From Ischnura elegans (lineage: Eukaryota; Arthropoda; Insecta; Odonata; Coenagrionidae), in NCBI RefSeq assembly GCF_921293095.1, contig NC_060252.1:81488866-81552865 (forward strand): a DNA stretch of 64,000 nt. The letters are read 5' to 3'. Of the stretch, positions 44,551 through 57,059 are shown piece by piece; position 1 is the stretch's first letter, and each line of letters begins with the position of its first letter. The notes under the pieces were generated by a model. That model was not told the DNA's origin. It searched no databases and worked only from the letters and a program-made list of their open reading frames with translations. The position numbers and the translations under genes are program-made.

Positions 44551-46033
44551 AAATGCATTTTCTTTCACCATTAATGTAACCTACTGCTTTCTGTGCTACA
44601 CATGACATAAATTCACATATGCAAGTCTTCATTTTTAATGCATAAGATTCATACTCTTTACAGGGTTATCAAGAAAGCATGCAAGACATTACACATGGAA
44701 AGATTGTAAAAATCAAGAAACACAAGAATGCTCTCATGAATAAATTAATGAAAAATGCCAACACAATTTAGATAATGTGAACAGTCAAATTTGTCAAACA
44801 GAGTCATATTTGCAAATTTACCTTTGGCATTTAGTTAAGTTTATTTGAATCCTCTATGTACATTTACCTATCAAAAAGACCATTTTGTATTAAAATCATA
44901 GATTTCTATAATTCAATTGTTTTCTGAAACTAAAGGGTGAATGTAGAAAAGTATCTCTGATTTTCTTCTGATAGGCCCAGGATTGATGAAGAAATATACC
45001 ACTGAACATTTTGATTCACATAAATACTTAGAAGAACATGGGCCCTAAAAGATTTTCCCCATCAGAGAATGACAATGTATATTTTAAACAATTACGTACG
45101 ACTATGACAGGGGTTCAAGACTCACTCACCAAGATGCCATAGAATAATCACTAGAACCCCAACCCCAATCTTTCTTAGATTATGAATAACATGTCACATG
45201 CATCTATGAATGGGGAAATTTTCAATGAAAATAAAAATAAAATAGAGGAGACAAAGGGCAACGGATATTGCACAGTGCAAAAAAAACCTGAGGGCTAAGC
45301 ACCTTTTCTTCTCAAGATAAGAAGTCTTCAAAATTCCAACAAGGCAAAAAACAGCCCTTGAAGCATAATCCAAAACTTTTACGTAATAACGTAGAGGGAG
45401 TTGAGGGGTTCAACTAATGTGCTTACGTAATCCATTAATCTTCCCACAACAGGAAAAGCCCGTGGTTAAGGCAGAAGAACAAATATTTCACCCTCATAGA
45501 CTTTAACTAAGCAAAATCATTGGAAAATTAATAAAAAATTTCTCACTTTTCAATTGATCAAGAGGTGTATAATATTTATAAGGTAAAAATTTCCCCTCTA
45601 CAAAATATCTTTCTTGCCAATCTGCCTGAATCGCAAGAGAAGAAAACTTAACAACACACAACCACATTCCAAAGTTGTAAATTATGAAACTTCGTACATT
45701 AAAACGGTATGCTTTAAAGAAAGGGTGAGGAAAAATAAAAGTGAATACTAAGGATTACTTAACCCTGCGAACCAAAAAAACCATGGTATTAGAACAGGCT
45801 TTCAAAAAATCATTGAATGTTATTTTTTAGACCCAATCACCTAAATACAAGAATATTCAAAATAAACAACAGGTTTAAATGAAGAAGTTTGACAGAGGCA
45901 TTAAAAGAAGTTGTGAGAAGCAAGTTCAAATAATACTTGAATAACTGGAGGGTAATATCCCTCTATCTCTACCATAAGTTGGCACATTATTGACAGGCTT
46001 AGCATGCGAAAGATCCACAGAGAAAAAATCATT
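44551..46033. other. Large CBP intron, part 2
   Basis: AT-rich intron with no recognisable element or coding block. Confidence 0.5.
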
Positions 46034-46106
46034 CGCCTTGACCGGGATTCGAACCCGGATTCCCCGATTTTCGGTCGAGTGCTTTAGCCAGTTAAGCTAT
46101 CGAGGC
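46034..46106 (-). tRNA. tRNA-like sequence (GAA at the anticodon position), probably a SINE head or pseudogene
   Basis: A 73-nt cloverleaf on the minus strand: acceptor GCCTCGA against TCAAGGC (one C-A mismatch), D arm GCTT...AAGC, anticodon stem CTCGA/TCGGG, T arm CCGGG-TTCGAAT-CCCGG. The 7-nt anticodon loop is CCGAAAA, so position 33 is C instead of the universal T, and GAA (Phe) sits at 34-36. Immediately downstream is a non-tRNA tail, and roughly inverted TCCACAGRGAA words flank the unit. These points favour a tRNA-derived repeat over a working tRNA-Phe gene. Confidence 0.6.
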
Positions 46107-46257
46107 GTCATTCTTCCCTGTGGATATTTTCGGACACTACCGGACTACTTTAGTCCCGGTATACTTTAAACTAGGCTTAGCATAGAAGAGGACTATAATA
46201 TCACAGATATTACACCTGGCACTGCTGAGAAGGTATATTTGATGAAAACAGAAATAC

Positions 46258-47374
46258 AGTAGAACCTGGGTTACACGACCCTCAGTTATATGATACTCAG
46301 TTATACGATGACCACACTTATATGCAGATTATTTTGGTCCCGTGAATATGAACCCATGTATTTCCAACCTCGGTTATGAAACTTTTTACTTATACAACAT
46401 CGTCAGTTACAAACATATTTTTCCAGTCCAATTAAAAAAAAACCTCACTTAAACGACTTGAACTGTTCTACAAGAAGATTGCAGTACACGTGCCGAATTT
46501 AGTCACATAAGCGGGAGTACTGTGTGCTAATTATGTAGATATACCAAAAATGAATAATAAGTTTAAACAATGAGCAATGCTGTTTACTAGATATTATCTA
46601 CAATTATATTAGATGATCGTTAATGCAAAATTATATACTACGGAATATCTATCTCTAACAGAAAATATTCTAGAATTTTGCCAAGGTTATGTTTTCCGTC
46701 GCCCGAGAGAAATAACGCTCACATGACCTGTTTAAAGTCTTCCTATACCTAAATTTTGGTTTTTAAAGCCATCCAAAAAATATATTTGTATTTGTAGTAT
46801 GGAAGGAAGTTGATGGTGATTCAACACGGTGGTAAAAAACAGCATGCGTGGTCTCATTCTGCGGGCTAACCCACATCTGTGGGACAAATGGAGCCGGAAG
46901 AAAGTTGCTTCCAAGGCACACTGATCAAAACTGACGAAACTTGGATCTCAGTGGGTTTAAATGAAACATGGTTGGACCTTGAATAGCTATGAGCTTAGCC
47001 CTTCCAGGTGGCAAGCGATTATTTTTAAAAGAACAGGAGTTACTGTCAATGCCCTCGGATAATAACTCGTGTTGTCAATTGTCACATAATCATTTATGGC
47101 AAATTCAAGACATGAAAGAAAAGGCAGTTCCTTTTGACTCAGGAATGGGATAGCAAAATATTCCGTGAAGACAAATCGCGCAGTGTTGTGAGTAAATAAG
47201 ATTATTAGTCTTAATTTTCTTGCCTCCAAATGAATAAATCCATCATGGAAATAAAGCAGACCCCATTGAAAAGGATATCATGCTCCTTTACTGAAAAACC
47301 TCACATACAAAATTTCCTCACTTATGAAACTTTTTTGGTTCTCTGCTGAAAGTTTCATAAGTGAGGTTCTACTG
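46258..47374. mobile_element. pogo/Tigger-like element, family E (1.1 kb)
   Basis: The left end CAGTAGAACCTGGGTTACAC follows TA at 46256-46257. The right end, inverted, reads CAGTAGAACCTCACTTATGA. Its right TA has become TG. Subterminal words TTATACGA, TTATGAAAC and CTTATACAAC recur inside both ends. No clear transposase frame; minus-strand frames of 60-80 codons at 46732-47229 have no motif I can name. Confidence 0.78.
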
Positions 47375-47376
47375 TG

Positions 47377-48205
47377 GTTATTTTGAAACTTAAAACTACT
47401 AGACTAAATCCTCTAATTCCTTGACAACATGGGACGAATCCCATTTGACCCAAAAAGTTCCTAAATCCTAAGCACGGAAAGTAGGTAATACCCTTTATAA
47501 GTGTAAGGCCAGGACACTTAAACATGAGCTGAATTAGTGTAAAACTAAAACTGCTATAAATTAAAAGATAAATATGTAACAATCAAATTAGGATCACCAG
47601 TGTGTTGTTCAAGATAACACCATGGATGTCTTTTAATCTACTCATCAGTCTTAGTGTTGTGCCCCTAATGTAAAACTCAGCCTAAATGAATGAGTTCAGC
47701 AATTACCTAAAATGTGTTACTTTTTGGTGAACATAAAACTGAGTTGAGTCCAGATATCTTCATCCATAAAAAACACCAACTCTTTCTGCCACATAGATTT
47801 ATGAGTAACACTTTTGAACACAATTGTACATGTTGCATACATATCCGGTAGGATAAAGAGGGGTGAGATACCAGAGGGACATCTTTTTTTCTTTGATTAA
47901 TTGAGAATATTTCAATTTCTGTTGATGAATTCATTAAATTGCAGAGGTCATTGCATACTTTCACTGCTACCCTAACATGACTGCTTTTACATTCCAATTA
48001 ACATCTACTGCAGACACCGACCATTGGGATAGGATTTCTATTTCCTTAAATGATTGCTTGAAATGATTTTCCACCTTATATACTCTGATGGCTCTTTTAT
48101 TAATATTTCTAATTTTTGAGTGAATATCCTTTGGACTAGGGGATTTTTTTTCTTCACATTGTTTTTCATATCTTTCATATTTTTTAAAAAATACACGTGT
48201 AATTA
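47377..48205. other. Large CBP intron, part 3
   Basis: AT-rich intron between families E and A. Nothing recognised. Confidence 0.5.
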
Positions 48206-49032
48206 CAGTAGACTCTCGTTAATACGAACAACGTTATTAAGAAGTTCTCATTATTACAACACAAATTGTTGGTCCTGACAAAAAGGCCTATCCAATCAAT
48301 AGTAAAAGAAATGTTATTACAAAATTTTTGTTATTACGAAATTAAGAACCTCAGTCCCAGTCCCGGCGGTTACAAAATGTACTTTATTACGAAGTTCCGC
48401 AGAAAAAGCAATGGCATTTAGGTGGACATACGCAACGCTACGTTATCATAATTGATCTATGTTTAAGTTCTCTTCTTTTACTGTGCCCTAGAGCATCAAT
48501 TATGGTTCTTTCTTCAGTAGGAGATACTTCAATATGCACGCAAAAGCATACAATAAGCTTCATTCCTGTGTAATTATGGTGACCCACTCATTAATGCTTG
48601 TAAATTGGACATACTAAAGTCCTCTTCCTATGCACATTAGATTTACGAACTCTCAGAGGTTCAAACATTCAAAAATTCAAGCACGCTCAAAATTTCTAAT
48701 TTGGCACCTTTGGAGTTTGCCGATGCAACATGACGTAGCGTACAGGAACTCGCACTTAGGGCATAATCTGAACAAAGAATCATTTAATCAGGTGTGAAGT
48801 CAAGAACTGTTCAGCATTTTGCCCATTCTTTCTTCCCACAGACAGTGGACTATTTTCATTGCAAGCTAGGTCAGTTCGTCACAATTGTGCGTTAACGCAC
48901 GATTGTGAAGCAGTGCTCCATTCTGCACGATAACCACTCACCTCGATGCCTTGTAGAAGTTTACTTATGAGGAAGGTCTCAGAACGCATCTTTTTATAAA
49001 TCGAGGACTTGCGCATAATTTAATAGCATATA

Positions 49033-50335
49033 CAGTGGAACCTGTTTAGTACGTTTCTGAAGGGACCACAAAAAATGAACGTACTAACCAGGAAAACGTG
49101 CTAACGAGGAAAGTAAAAAATAGCAGTCGGGGTAATTGCAATCTGTGGAAAAGTCGTCATAATTACATCTACTATCGGTAGTTCTCGTAGGATCGCCTTC
49201 CTGAACTCTTTTCACCTTTAAAATAAAGAAAATGGGCGCTACATTGAAAAACAATACCATGTGATTAAAAAATCACAATGTTTCATAGATTTCCCGAAGA
49301 CAATTACATGAAAACGGCGTCTTTCTCCCGTGATTTATCCTATATGTATTTATAGAAAGAGGACAAGTATAGCTAAGTCATTTCTTTTTTGTCACAGCAT
49401 ACTCGGAGAATATAACAGCAACCCTGAGTATGTCAACGGGTTGTTTTTAAACATCATAAAAATGGGACAAAATTATATTAACCTTAAATTACGGCAACAG
49501 CCGTACACATTCGCGCTTCTGGAATAAAGCCATATCGATTGTTATAGCGATCGATATATCGAATAATAACACGCAAGATTATTAGATTACGAGGTAATTA
49601 CAAGAAGATTTTATATTATACAGTTGAAATTTACTTTTAAAATTTGCTTAATGTAGTCTGCTTTCGTGCCGAGATCAAGTACCTATTTTTAAGCTAAGCT
49701 TCGCGTGTAGATCCAGAGCATCGTCTGCTCCCGCAGCAGTAGTCAAATACGCACGTACCACGTAGCATTGACGACGTGCAGTACTGCTTTAGATAAAGAG
49801 GGAATTGGATAAGACTCATTTCTTCATCATGATAACTCGTGCAATAGCAACAATTGCCCACTCGTGAAATTTGTGCGCAGTGGGCCAGTGGGCACTCCAG
49901 AGGCAACAGAAGGTGAGGAGCTCGGGGTGGGGAAAATTGCGGCTTCTCATTGGCTGCAGTTTTGCATAGTCAGACATTCCTGATAAATGGCCATATTTTA
50001 TTATTAATCGCGTCATAACAATTGAAAAATGCATTTGGATAAATCACGGTCGAAGAAAGATATGTGGAATGAATGCAAGAATTTTAATGGCTAGTAATAA
50101 TAAATTAAATCATGAATTCGGAGCTTTACGACCCTTAAGAAGATACTGGAGAACGAATTGCGGGTTGCGTCACGTCTAGCAATTGAGCGTACTAACCAGG
50201 AAAGCGCAATTTTTTCAAACGTACTAACCAAATACTTTTACCTGTAATTTGTTCCGATGGTACCGGGACCGAGAGAAATCGTCGTACTAAGGAGGAAAAC
50301 GTACTAAGGAGGAACGTACTAACCAAGTTCCACTG
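49033..50335 (+). mobile_element. pogo/Tigger-like family B, copy 2, nested inside family A
   Basis: The left end CAGTGGAACCTGTTTAGTAC and right end AACCAAGTTCCACTG are bounded by TA at 49031-49032 and 50336-50337. It is 1.3 kb long. It matches copy 1 (34225-36654) along its length, including GGGACCACAAAAAATGAAC, GTGAGGAGCTCGGGGTGGGG and the transposase C-terminal remnant. The surrounding sequence is family A, the reverse of the arrangement at 34 kb. Confidence 0.88.
49688..49760 (-). pseudogene. Family B transposase C-terminal remnant, copy 2
   Basis: Minus-strand VRAYLTTAAGADDALDLHAK then LSLK, matching the remnant at 34639-34821. Upstream coding is degraded. Confidence 0.5.
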
Positions 50336-50664
50336 TATTATACACTTGACTCTGAAGATTATAAGAGCGGGAGATTGAAGAGACAAGAAATTTTGCCAAA
50401 GTATGTTTTTATTTCTTTCTATGATTCCTAAAAGAAATGTTCATACGTACTACGTTACTACAAATCTCCGGTTTTTCAGTCCTGTGAACTTCGTAATAAC
50501 GAGAGTCTACTGTGAATACATCCTCTAATTTGCATGCTACAGTTCGGATTTCTATTTAAAATCCATAAATTAATATGAAAATAAAAAAATCACTATGTAA
50601 CTAAATAAAACCAATGGGAATGAGTTGTAACAGTGATTTCAAAAATTATAAGAGAGAAAAAAAA

Positions 50665-50755
50665 ATTGCTGAGTCTGGGAGTCAAACCCAGGAGGCACAC
50701 GGTAGGAGTCACTGCACCAGTGCCATAGACTGCTCCACCAACGCCGTAGTTGAGA
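50665..50755 (-). mobile_element. tRNA-like sequence, probable SINE head
   Basis: The minus strand reads an A-box-like TTGGTGGAGCAGTC and, about 45 nt later, a B-box-like CTGGGTTTGACTCCCAG that forms a T-arm-type hairpin. Acceptor pairing is poor and no anticodon arm is convincing, so this is called a tRNA-derived repeat rather than a tRNA. Confidence 0.45.
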
Positions 50756-50789
50756 GAGAGCGATTACTGAAGGGAAGAGATGGTGCATG

Positions 50790-53001
50790 AAATCTTTACA
50801 GAGATATAATATCACTCGAACCCGGGCCTACATGGAAGTAACCCATGAAACTTTTTCTACCTTATGTACATAGTTTCAGAATATAACATCGGCATCCAGA
50901 TCCCAAACATCACTCTGGCGATGTCTCTTTGTAAGTACACACAAAATTAATCTCATTTTACGCATATCAATAGTATTTCTTGCCTCAAATCTTGTTTTTT
51001 GTTTCTATATTCGTTGTAATCCATTGCCGCACAATGGCCAAACACATTATTCGTCATGCTGACCTACGGAAGAGTTTATCATGCCTCCTTTACTGAATGA
51101 TATTAGTTAATTTAGATCATTATTAATTTTGGAGCTAGTAGAAATGAGTTTTTTTAACAATATAGTTTGAGATGTATTTTTTGCTGTCCTAGGTTATTGG
51201 GCGAATTAACTTCCACGCTAAGAGGCCAGCTTAAAGCCTTCAAGGTCACGGGGGAGAAATGGAGCAGGGACCGAAATGCATATGAATAACTCCAACACGT
51301 ATAAGGGTCCAAGAGAGATTCTCAAACACATTAGCTTCCCCTTCCAGCAGTCGTAAGCCCTCTCCGTTTCAGGAATACAGTGTGGCGGTTATTCAGCAGT
51401 AGAAAGTGATTTTCATTGAGCCATACAGAGTAAAAACCAAGTGAACAATGGCGAAAAATAGGAACACAGATAGAAAAAATAAAAAGTTATTGAGAAAAAG
51501 CATAAACCCATAAGAAAAATTGAAAAAAGCAATATGGCATGTAAGTTTAAGCTCACAGTCGACAGTCCACACTATTCTTCTGAATAGAGACGAAGTTAAA
51601 ACATCAATGACATTAGCCACACCACTGCAGCCACGCGGTCAACACGTACGCAAAGTTCTTTGCTGGATAAAAAACGGAAAGACTTCTAAGTACCTGGATT
51701 TATCATAAACACTTAAATGATGTTCCTCTATCCCAGGAAGTTATTTGTGCATAATCTGTGGCTTTATTCGAATCTATAAAAGAAGATAAGGGTGATGATT
51801 GCTCCGAGACATCAAGTGGAACCTTCAAGATTAAGGGCCCGGGTGACATAAGAATTGTTTTAAGACTAGTTTGAAAATTTGTTAGCTGCCGGCAATGCAT
51901 TGCGAACCCCTGAGCTAGTATGTTTTTTTCCTAGTTGTTAGCCCACCTGCACATAAGGAGGGAATTTTAAAAGCAAGTATGAATGTTTCTTTAATGGGAA
52001 AAAACGTCTTTGAATGCATACCTACGATCTTAAAAGATATTATAAACTATAAATGTTTTCATAAAAAAGGCTTTCTAAGGCTATTAATACGAATATATGC
52101 GGTTTATAAGAAATTCAATACTCAACAGCTATGCTACCGAGAACGCATCCCTGTCTTCCCCATGCTAAAATGGTCTCGAATTACACAATTTCGATTACTG
52201 CAAATACCCCATGGAACGCATCCCTTGTACTAAGCAAGGCATGGGTACATGTGATTGAGTTTTCCTACAATGCAGACCATTACACAGTAGCCGATAGAAG
52301 AAAGAATAATGCTGATAGAATTTCTTAAGCTATGATTGATCCACTTTAGCAATTGTATATTCCCATTTAACGTTTTTATATCTTGTTTTATATTAATGGG
52401 TTTTCTATCTTATGGTAACGAGTATGGGATAGTAATAAATTTGCACTCTCTTTCAAATTTATCTCTTCCATTCGTGGAGCCAATGAAAGTTAAGCTTTAC
52501 TAATTCTTTCTCAAACTTCTCGATCAATAGCTCAGACTTGCACGGTTACGCAAATTGAGTATTTCAAATACTCTAGAATGGTAGGGATAGATTAATAATT
52601 AAAATGTTGCTTTTATGAATATAGGACAATATTTTGATGTTTTTTAATGCAATAAATACTTCATTTAACACTCTTACTCCAAATTTTATCATTTTCCAAC
52701 CATAACATCAGTCAATAACATGCTTTCATGTGGCTTTTTTATATTCGCTTAATACGTATTCACTAAATAAGACAATTTTAGCATGCTTGTCTCATGTTAC
52801 AGGGGTATACCTGCATTTTTCCCTTTGCAGAAATGATATAAAATGTGCTTAAATATGAATGCAATGGAAAAGTCTTCATTAACTTTTTTCTTATTCAGAA
52901 CAGAAATAAAATTCGGCCTTCATTAAAAATTCCTAATGTACAAAAGAGTTTCCTAGTAATAATTTTTACAAAAATTGATAATACCAAATTAAATTTCAAT
53001 A
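50790..53001. other. Large CBP intron, part 4
   Basis: Intronic DNA without an exon or definite element. A GC-richer 180-bp patch at 51190-51370 has no recognisable content. Confidence 0.45.
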
Positions 53002-53120
53002 CAGTGGAAGCCCTGCTTAGCAAGTACAACATATTATGTGAATTGTGTTTTAGCAAGTGAAAGTTTCTGTACTGCCAGACGGCCTACACTTTACATGTAA
53101 AATAAATCGGATATAGCGAG
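53002..53120 (+). mobile_element. Single end of another pogo/Tigger-like element (family G)
   Basis: TA then CAGTGGAAGCCCTGCTTAGC, followed by subterminal words TTAGCAAGT, TTTAGCAAGTG and ATATAGCGAGG, the layout seen at the ends of the other families. A later TCTGCTTAGTGACC near 53614 may be a decayed partner, but no convincing inverted terminus was found. Confidence 0.5.
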
Positions 53121-55714
53121 GTCAAAAAGTCCCTTACACTGTGTACCCTCAATATTACGACAGATATTTCTCAAGGGCTATGCACCACTAAGCAAGCATT
53201 AACTATTATGTTTTGGATTATCTGTTCATTAAACAAAATACAAGATGGTTGTCAGATCTACAACACCTAAAGCCAGTTATATCCAAGCATTTATGTGATT
53301 TACGGCCTTGAGTATGCTCTGCGAGCTCCCATTTTGTGTTCTTCTATTGCTAGGCCCAGTTATCAGTGGGAGGGGAATGGGAGGAAGATGACAGTGGGAG
53401 AGGGAGTTAGTTCCCCCCATCCTCTTTTCATGGCTTCGCCCTTAATAGGCTGTCTTAAGTGCAGGAACTTACATTGTAGAAAAATCCCCTCCATCTTTCC
53501 CCGTGTTAGGTATGGAAGTGGAAAGAGTAACATTGTTGAACTTAGATCGACGCCCTTACATTGACTTTAAACATTTTGTAAAAGCAGAATTACTGTGCTG
53601 ATAGCAGAAATCCTCTGCTTAGTGACCAATCATAGTGAATCTTTATTATCTCTTCTTCATACTCTCCAAAATTCTGTACGAGTCTAAGTTTCACATCATT
53701 CCTGTGAAAAAATGATACAATTCCTCAGAATTCCTTAAATTTGTTTAAATGAATGGCTTAACTTAGATGCAGGTTACCCTAACGGGCTATGTACTACGTG
53801 AGCACAATTATAAAATGCTGATTCCTACACCAGATCCCTTCAATCTCTTGGCAAGGATTAAAAGTTCCTATACACAGACTCCTAGTTCAAAAATAATTTA
53901 ATGCTCCGCATTTTGCGACGCAGCATATGTGCCTTTGCTCGCCCATGCAGTGCTTTTATTGTAGGTATGTAAACCGCCCAGGGATATTTTTTGGAGGAAC
54001 TGAAGATTATGTAAATTGAGTAAAATATTTATCATCGCAATTGCTCTCCAAAAAGCTCTCAGACTACACAGGAGTGAACTCAATGCATCTGATCCTTTGG
54101 GCACAATCCAAGGCACTGCGCTGATGGGGCCTCAGCATTCAGCAGAAGAGAGCAATTGAAAAACTTCTCCCATCCCATCAACTGGATGCACCCAATCACA
54201 TGTCAACAGAGAGTTGGGCTGTGGGAAAGGGGTTGAGTTTACTCGCTTGGAGGGGCAGAGATTACTCAGTCTCAGGGGCGTAGTAGTGGTAGGTGATTTG
54301 TGCAAAAGCATCATGTCCGGACGTAAATCTTTGGACCTTAAAACCAAAATTAAAATTACAAACAAGAGCGAAAGTAGCAGGACTGATGCCGGGAGGCGGT
54401 TTGGTATCTCGTCATTTACCTAGTTCACAATATTAAAGAACAAAGATAGAATTCATGCAGCAGTGACCGAACTAGGAACAACTAGCAGCCAAAAATATTT
54501 GTGGCAAGGGGAAGATCCTCAAATGGAATCTGTACTATTCAAGTGGTTTTGTCAACAAAGGTCTGCAGGACTGCCCAAAATAATTTAATGCTGTGTGGAA
54601 AATAATTTAATGGTGTTAAAGACGAAAGCTGACTACATTGCCAATGGGAAGAAATATCTCTGCGAGAAATATCTACGACCACCGAATAATGACGTGTATC
54701 AGTGAAGTTTACGGCCAATTTTCCCAACTGACTGACGCACTGGTTAAACATTCTAAAACTCGACAAAATTGATGATATTGATGATATTGTCGGCATAATA
54801 CATTTGCAAAATTATCCAAAAACTTCCACCGCATACCAAACATATTGATTCCAACTAGTTACACTGTTTTTACAGCTTTCTTTGGCAATCAAAAAATATA
54901 AGAACGGGAATAAAATCACCAAAACTGGGGGAGTTAATATTTTACAACATTGAAAATTGTCCATTTCTTTCTAAACAATTGTTGATACTCAACTAGATTG
55001 TGCCTTATAATGACTCTTTAGCTATTTAGCTTTGTTAAACACCACAGAAACATATGAAAAACTGTAATTACGAACTATTACGAGCCTTTGGTGTGTTTAT
55101 TCAACACCTTCCGGTACAGCGAGCGCTCTGTTTATCAAGTAATTTCTGAGGGATTATGAGCACTAGTTAAACCAGGCTTCTTATGTATTGCCAACCAATG
55201 TTTCAATGTAATGAAGTAACAATTAATATGAAAATGCCTTTACAATGCTGAAACTAGGCCGACATTATTAAAACTATACGGAAATACAAAGACAAATTCA
55301 TTTGGTCTAAAGATGATTACACCAAGCTCTTTGTAAAGTTGAAGGTTTTCAAAAATCATTTAAGATTCAAGATGGATGAAATTGATGGATCATCCTACCC
55401 CAGGAGAATAAAATATTCTCAGCAACATATTTGATTAACTAGAAATCAAATTGATGCCTTTCACAGTTATAAGTTATGCACGTAACATTTGATAAGAAGG
55501 AACTGGTGGAAAAACCTCTGCCTTCTAAAAATCATAAGGGAAATATGGCAGTATTTACAACACATTCGGGCTTCATTCAAAAATCATCCCCTCATAATAT
55601 AAAATATTTAATCAGTAGATATCACATTATTCTTTGAATGAAAATTCTATAAGAAAATAATAAAAAATATACAAACTCAGAGAGATATAGGGAAGTAAAA
55701 AAACCAATCTTTAC
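53121..55714. other. Large CBP intron, part 5
   Basis: About 2.6 kb of intron upstream of the RING exons. No coding block or definite element end recognised. Confidence 0.45.
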
Positions 55715-55872
55715 CTATTTTGGTAACTATAGTACTTGGCATCTCTGGGAATAGTGCAAAGTTGTTTCCCATAACAGCATAATACTTGAGGGTTGAAGGT
55801 ATACTTTCGGCCACAACAGTAACCTAGAGTCTGCATCACTGGATCTATTTCCGTTTCAAATACTTCAGATAG
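55715..55872 (-). CDS. nej: CBP exon (visible 4): end of bromodomain and RING
   Basis: A 158-nt exon: LSEVFETEIDPVMQTLGYCC, GRKYTFNPQVLCCYGKQLCT, IPRDAKYYSYQN plus a split arginine. Human: LAEVFEQEIDPVMQSLGYCCGRKYEFSPQTLCCYGKQLCT. The cysteine ligands of the CBP RING are intact. The acceptor is TTTTTCAG and the donor GTAAAG. Confidence 0.97.
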
Positions 55873-55963
55873 CTGAAAAATTAAGGCATAATAAAATTTT
55901 AATTTCATAATTAAATTTCATAAATTAACTCCAACACTTTTCTCATATATCACAAATTCTTAC

Positions 55964-56253
55964 CTTGGTACAATATCTGTAGACACGAGATGTCTTCCTA
56001 TTATACAGCCAAGCGTTGTCAAACATTAACCATACATCATCCACATATTCCCATGGGTCATTATATTGGCCCGTGTCAAGTTTACGTTTTACAGTCGATA
56101 AATCCATTGGCTTTTTGATAAGATCAAAGTAGTCAGGGATTCCTAAAGCTTGAGGGTCCACAGGTTGTCTGAAGGGTAGAGACTCAGGATCTTGGCGATA
56201 TAACTTTTCCAGAGTAGGCATCAGGGCTTGCCGAAGTTCATCTGGCTTGAATA
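55964..56253 (-). CDS. nej: CBP exon (visible 3): bromodomain
   Basis: A 290-nt exon: FKPDELRQALMPTLEKLYRQ, DPESLPFRQPVDPQALGIPD, YFDLIKKPMDLSTVKRKLDT, GQYNDPWEYVDDVWLMFDNA, WLYNRKTSRVYRYCTK. It contains the ZA-loop LPFRQPVD, the IPDYFD turn and the acetyl-lysine-binding asparagine in YNRKTSRVY. The CBP bromodomain binds acetylated H3K56 and other acetyl-lysines. The acceptor is CTCATAG and the donor GTAAGA. Confidence 0.98.
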
Positions 56254-56857
56254 CTATGAGAGAAAGAAAAGTATAAAAATTGGTTATTGCATCTACCCAG
56301 AAAAGTTAGAATCCTGAACGAGAACAAGAGGAAAATTACATTCCAGATTGTTTCACAATGGGTACATGTTTTGCAGTATATTAATACTTATTTTTTCAAA
56401 GCTAAAAATAAAATGATTATCTGTTCTTCAAAATCAACCACAGAATAAAAGAAATTTATAATTACAATATAATGAAAATTTACAATTCTGTTAACATTTA
56501 CAGTAAATCATCTGAGCCACACTGTGGGTTATGGGGTCTGACCCCCAACCCTCTTCTGACCGCAACCAATCATGGGTTTCATGCCAAATTAAATGAGTGT
56601 TCGAACTCCAAAATTCAACATTTTTCATCACACAGTGAACTCTTGATATCACAAAGGCATAGGGACTGAAAAATGGCCGCTTTGTAATATCAAATTACAT
56701 AATTTAAATATTTTTAACACGTCTCTCAAAACGTTTACTTAGGTTTTTCTACCATCAACTTTCTGCACAAAATCATGTTAAATGTCATTGGATTTAATCA
56801 GTGAGAGTATTCTTCAATAAATGCTTTTGCAGTACATTTAATAGCATTACTTATCAT
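56254..56857. other. CBP intron stretch left of the hAT element
   Basis: AT-rich intronic DNA, nothing recognised. The last 8 bases (CTTATCAT) are the left target duplication of the hAT element. Confidence 0.55.
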
Positions 56858-57059
56858 TAGAGTTCCGTGAATTTCGCGAGACGCGATATCGCGAAATAAC
56901 ACGAAATAACGCGAAATCGGTAAGTTAAAACGAAATTTCGCGTTATTTGCGATTTTAGGTCGATTAGCGAAAAAATCATATCTAATGAGTCGTAATCTAT
57001 TAAAACATAAGCGTTCATTGTTTAACGCTGCCAACGTTTATTTGCTCTACCTCATTACG

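Larger units (their letters stand above)
48206..50512 (-). mobile_element. pogo/Tigger-like family A, copy 3, inverted, split by a family B insertion
   Basis: CAGTAGACTCTCGTTAATAC at 48206 (preceded by TA at 48204-48205) and GAGAGTCTACTG ending at 50512. Orientation is opposite to copies 1 and 2: the phrase AGGCCTATCC...TTGGTCCTGAC is at the left here and at the right in copy 1. Without the inserted family B element the remaining length is about 1.0 kb, as expected for the family. The right TA is TG. Confidence 0.86.

Noticed and set aside
46034-46106. Functional tRNA-Phe gene
   Set aside because: C33 in the anticodon loop, an acceptor mismatch and a repeat-like tail argue against function; kept as a tRNA-like sequence.
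46732-47229. Transposase DDE remnant in family E (RKLRLIILFTHNTA resembling a catalytic strand)
   Set aside because: The resemblance is short, the expected aspartate is absent and neighbouring blocks do not match.
49694-50034. Minus-strand frames sharing LQPMRS-NFPHPELLTFCCLWS-like text with 36166-36363
   Set aside because: The shared text comes from two copies of the family B transposon, not from a duplicated gene.
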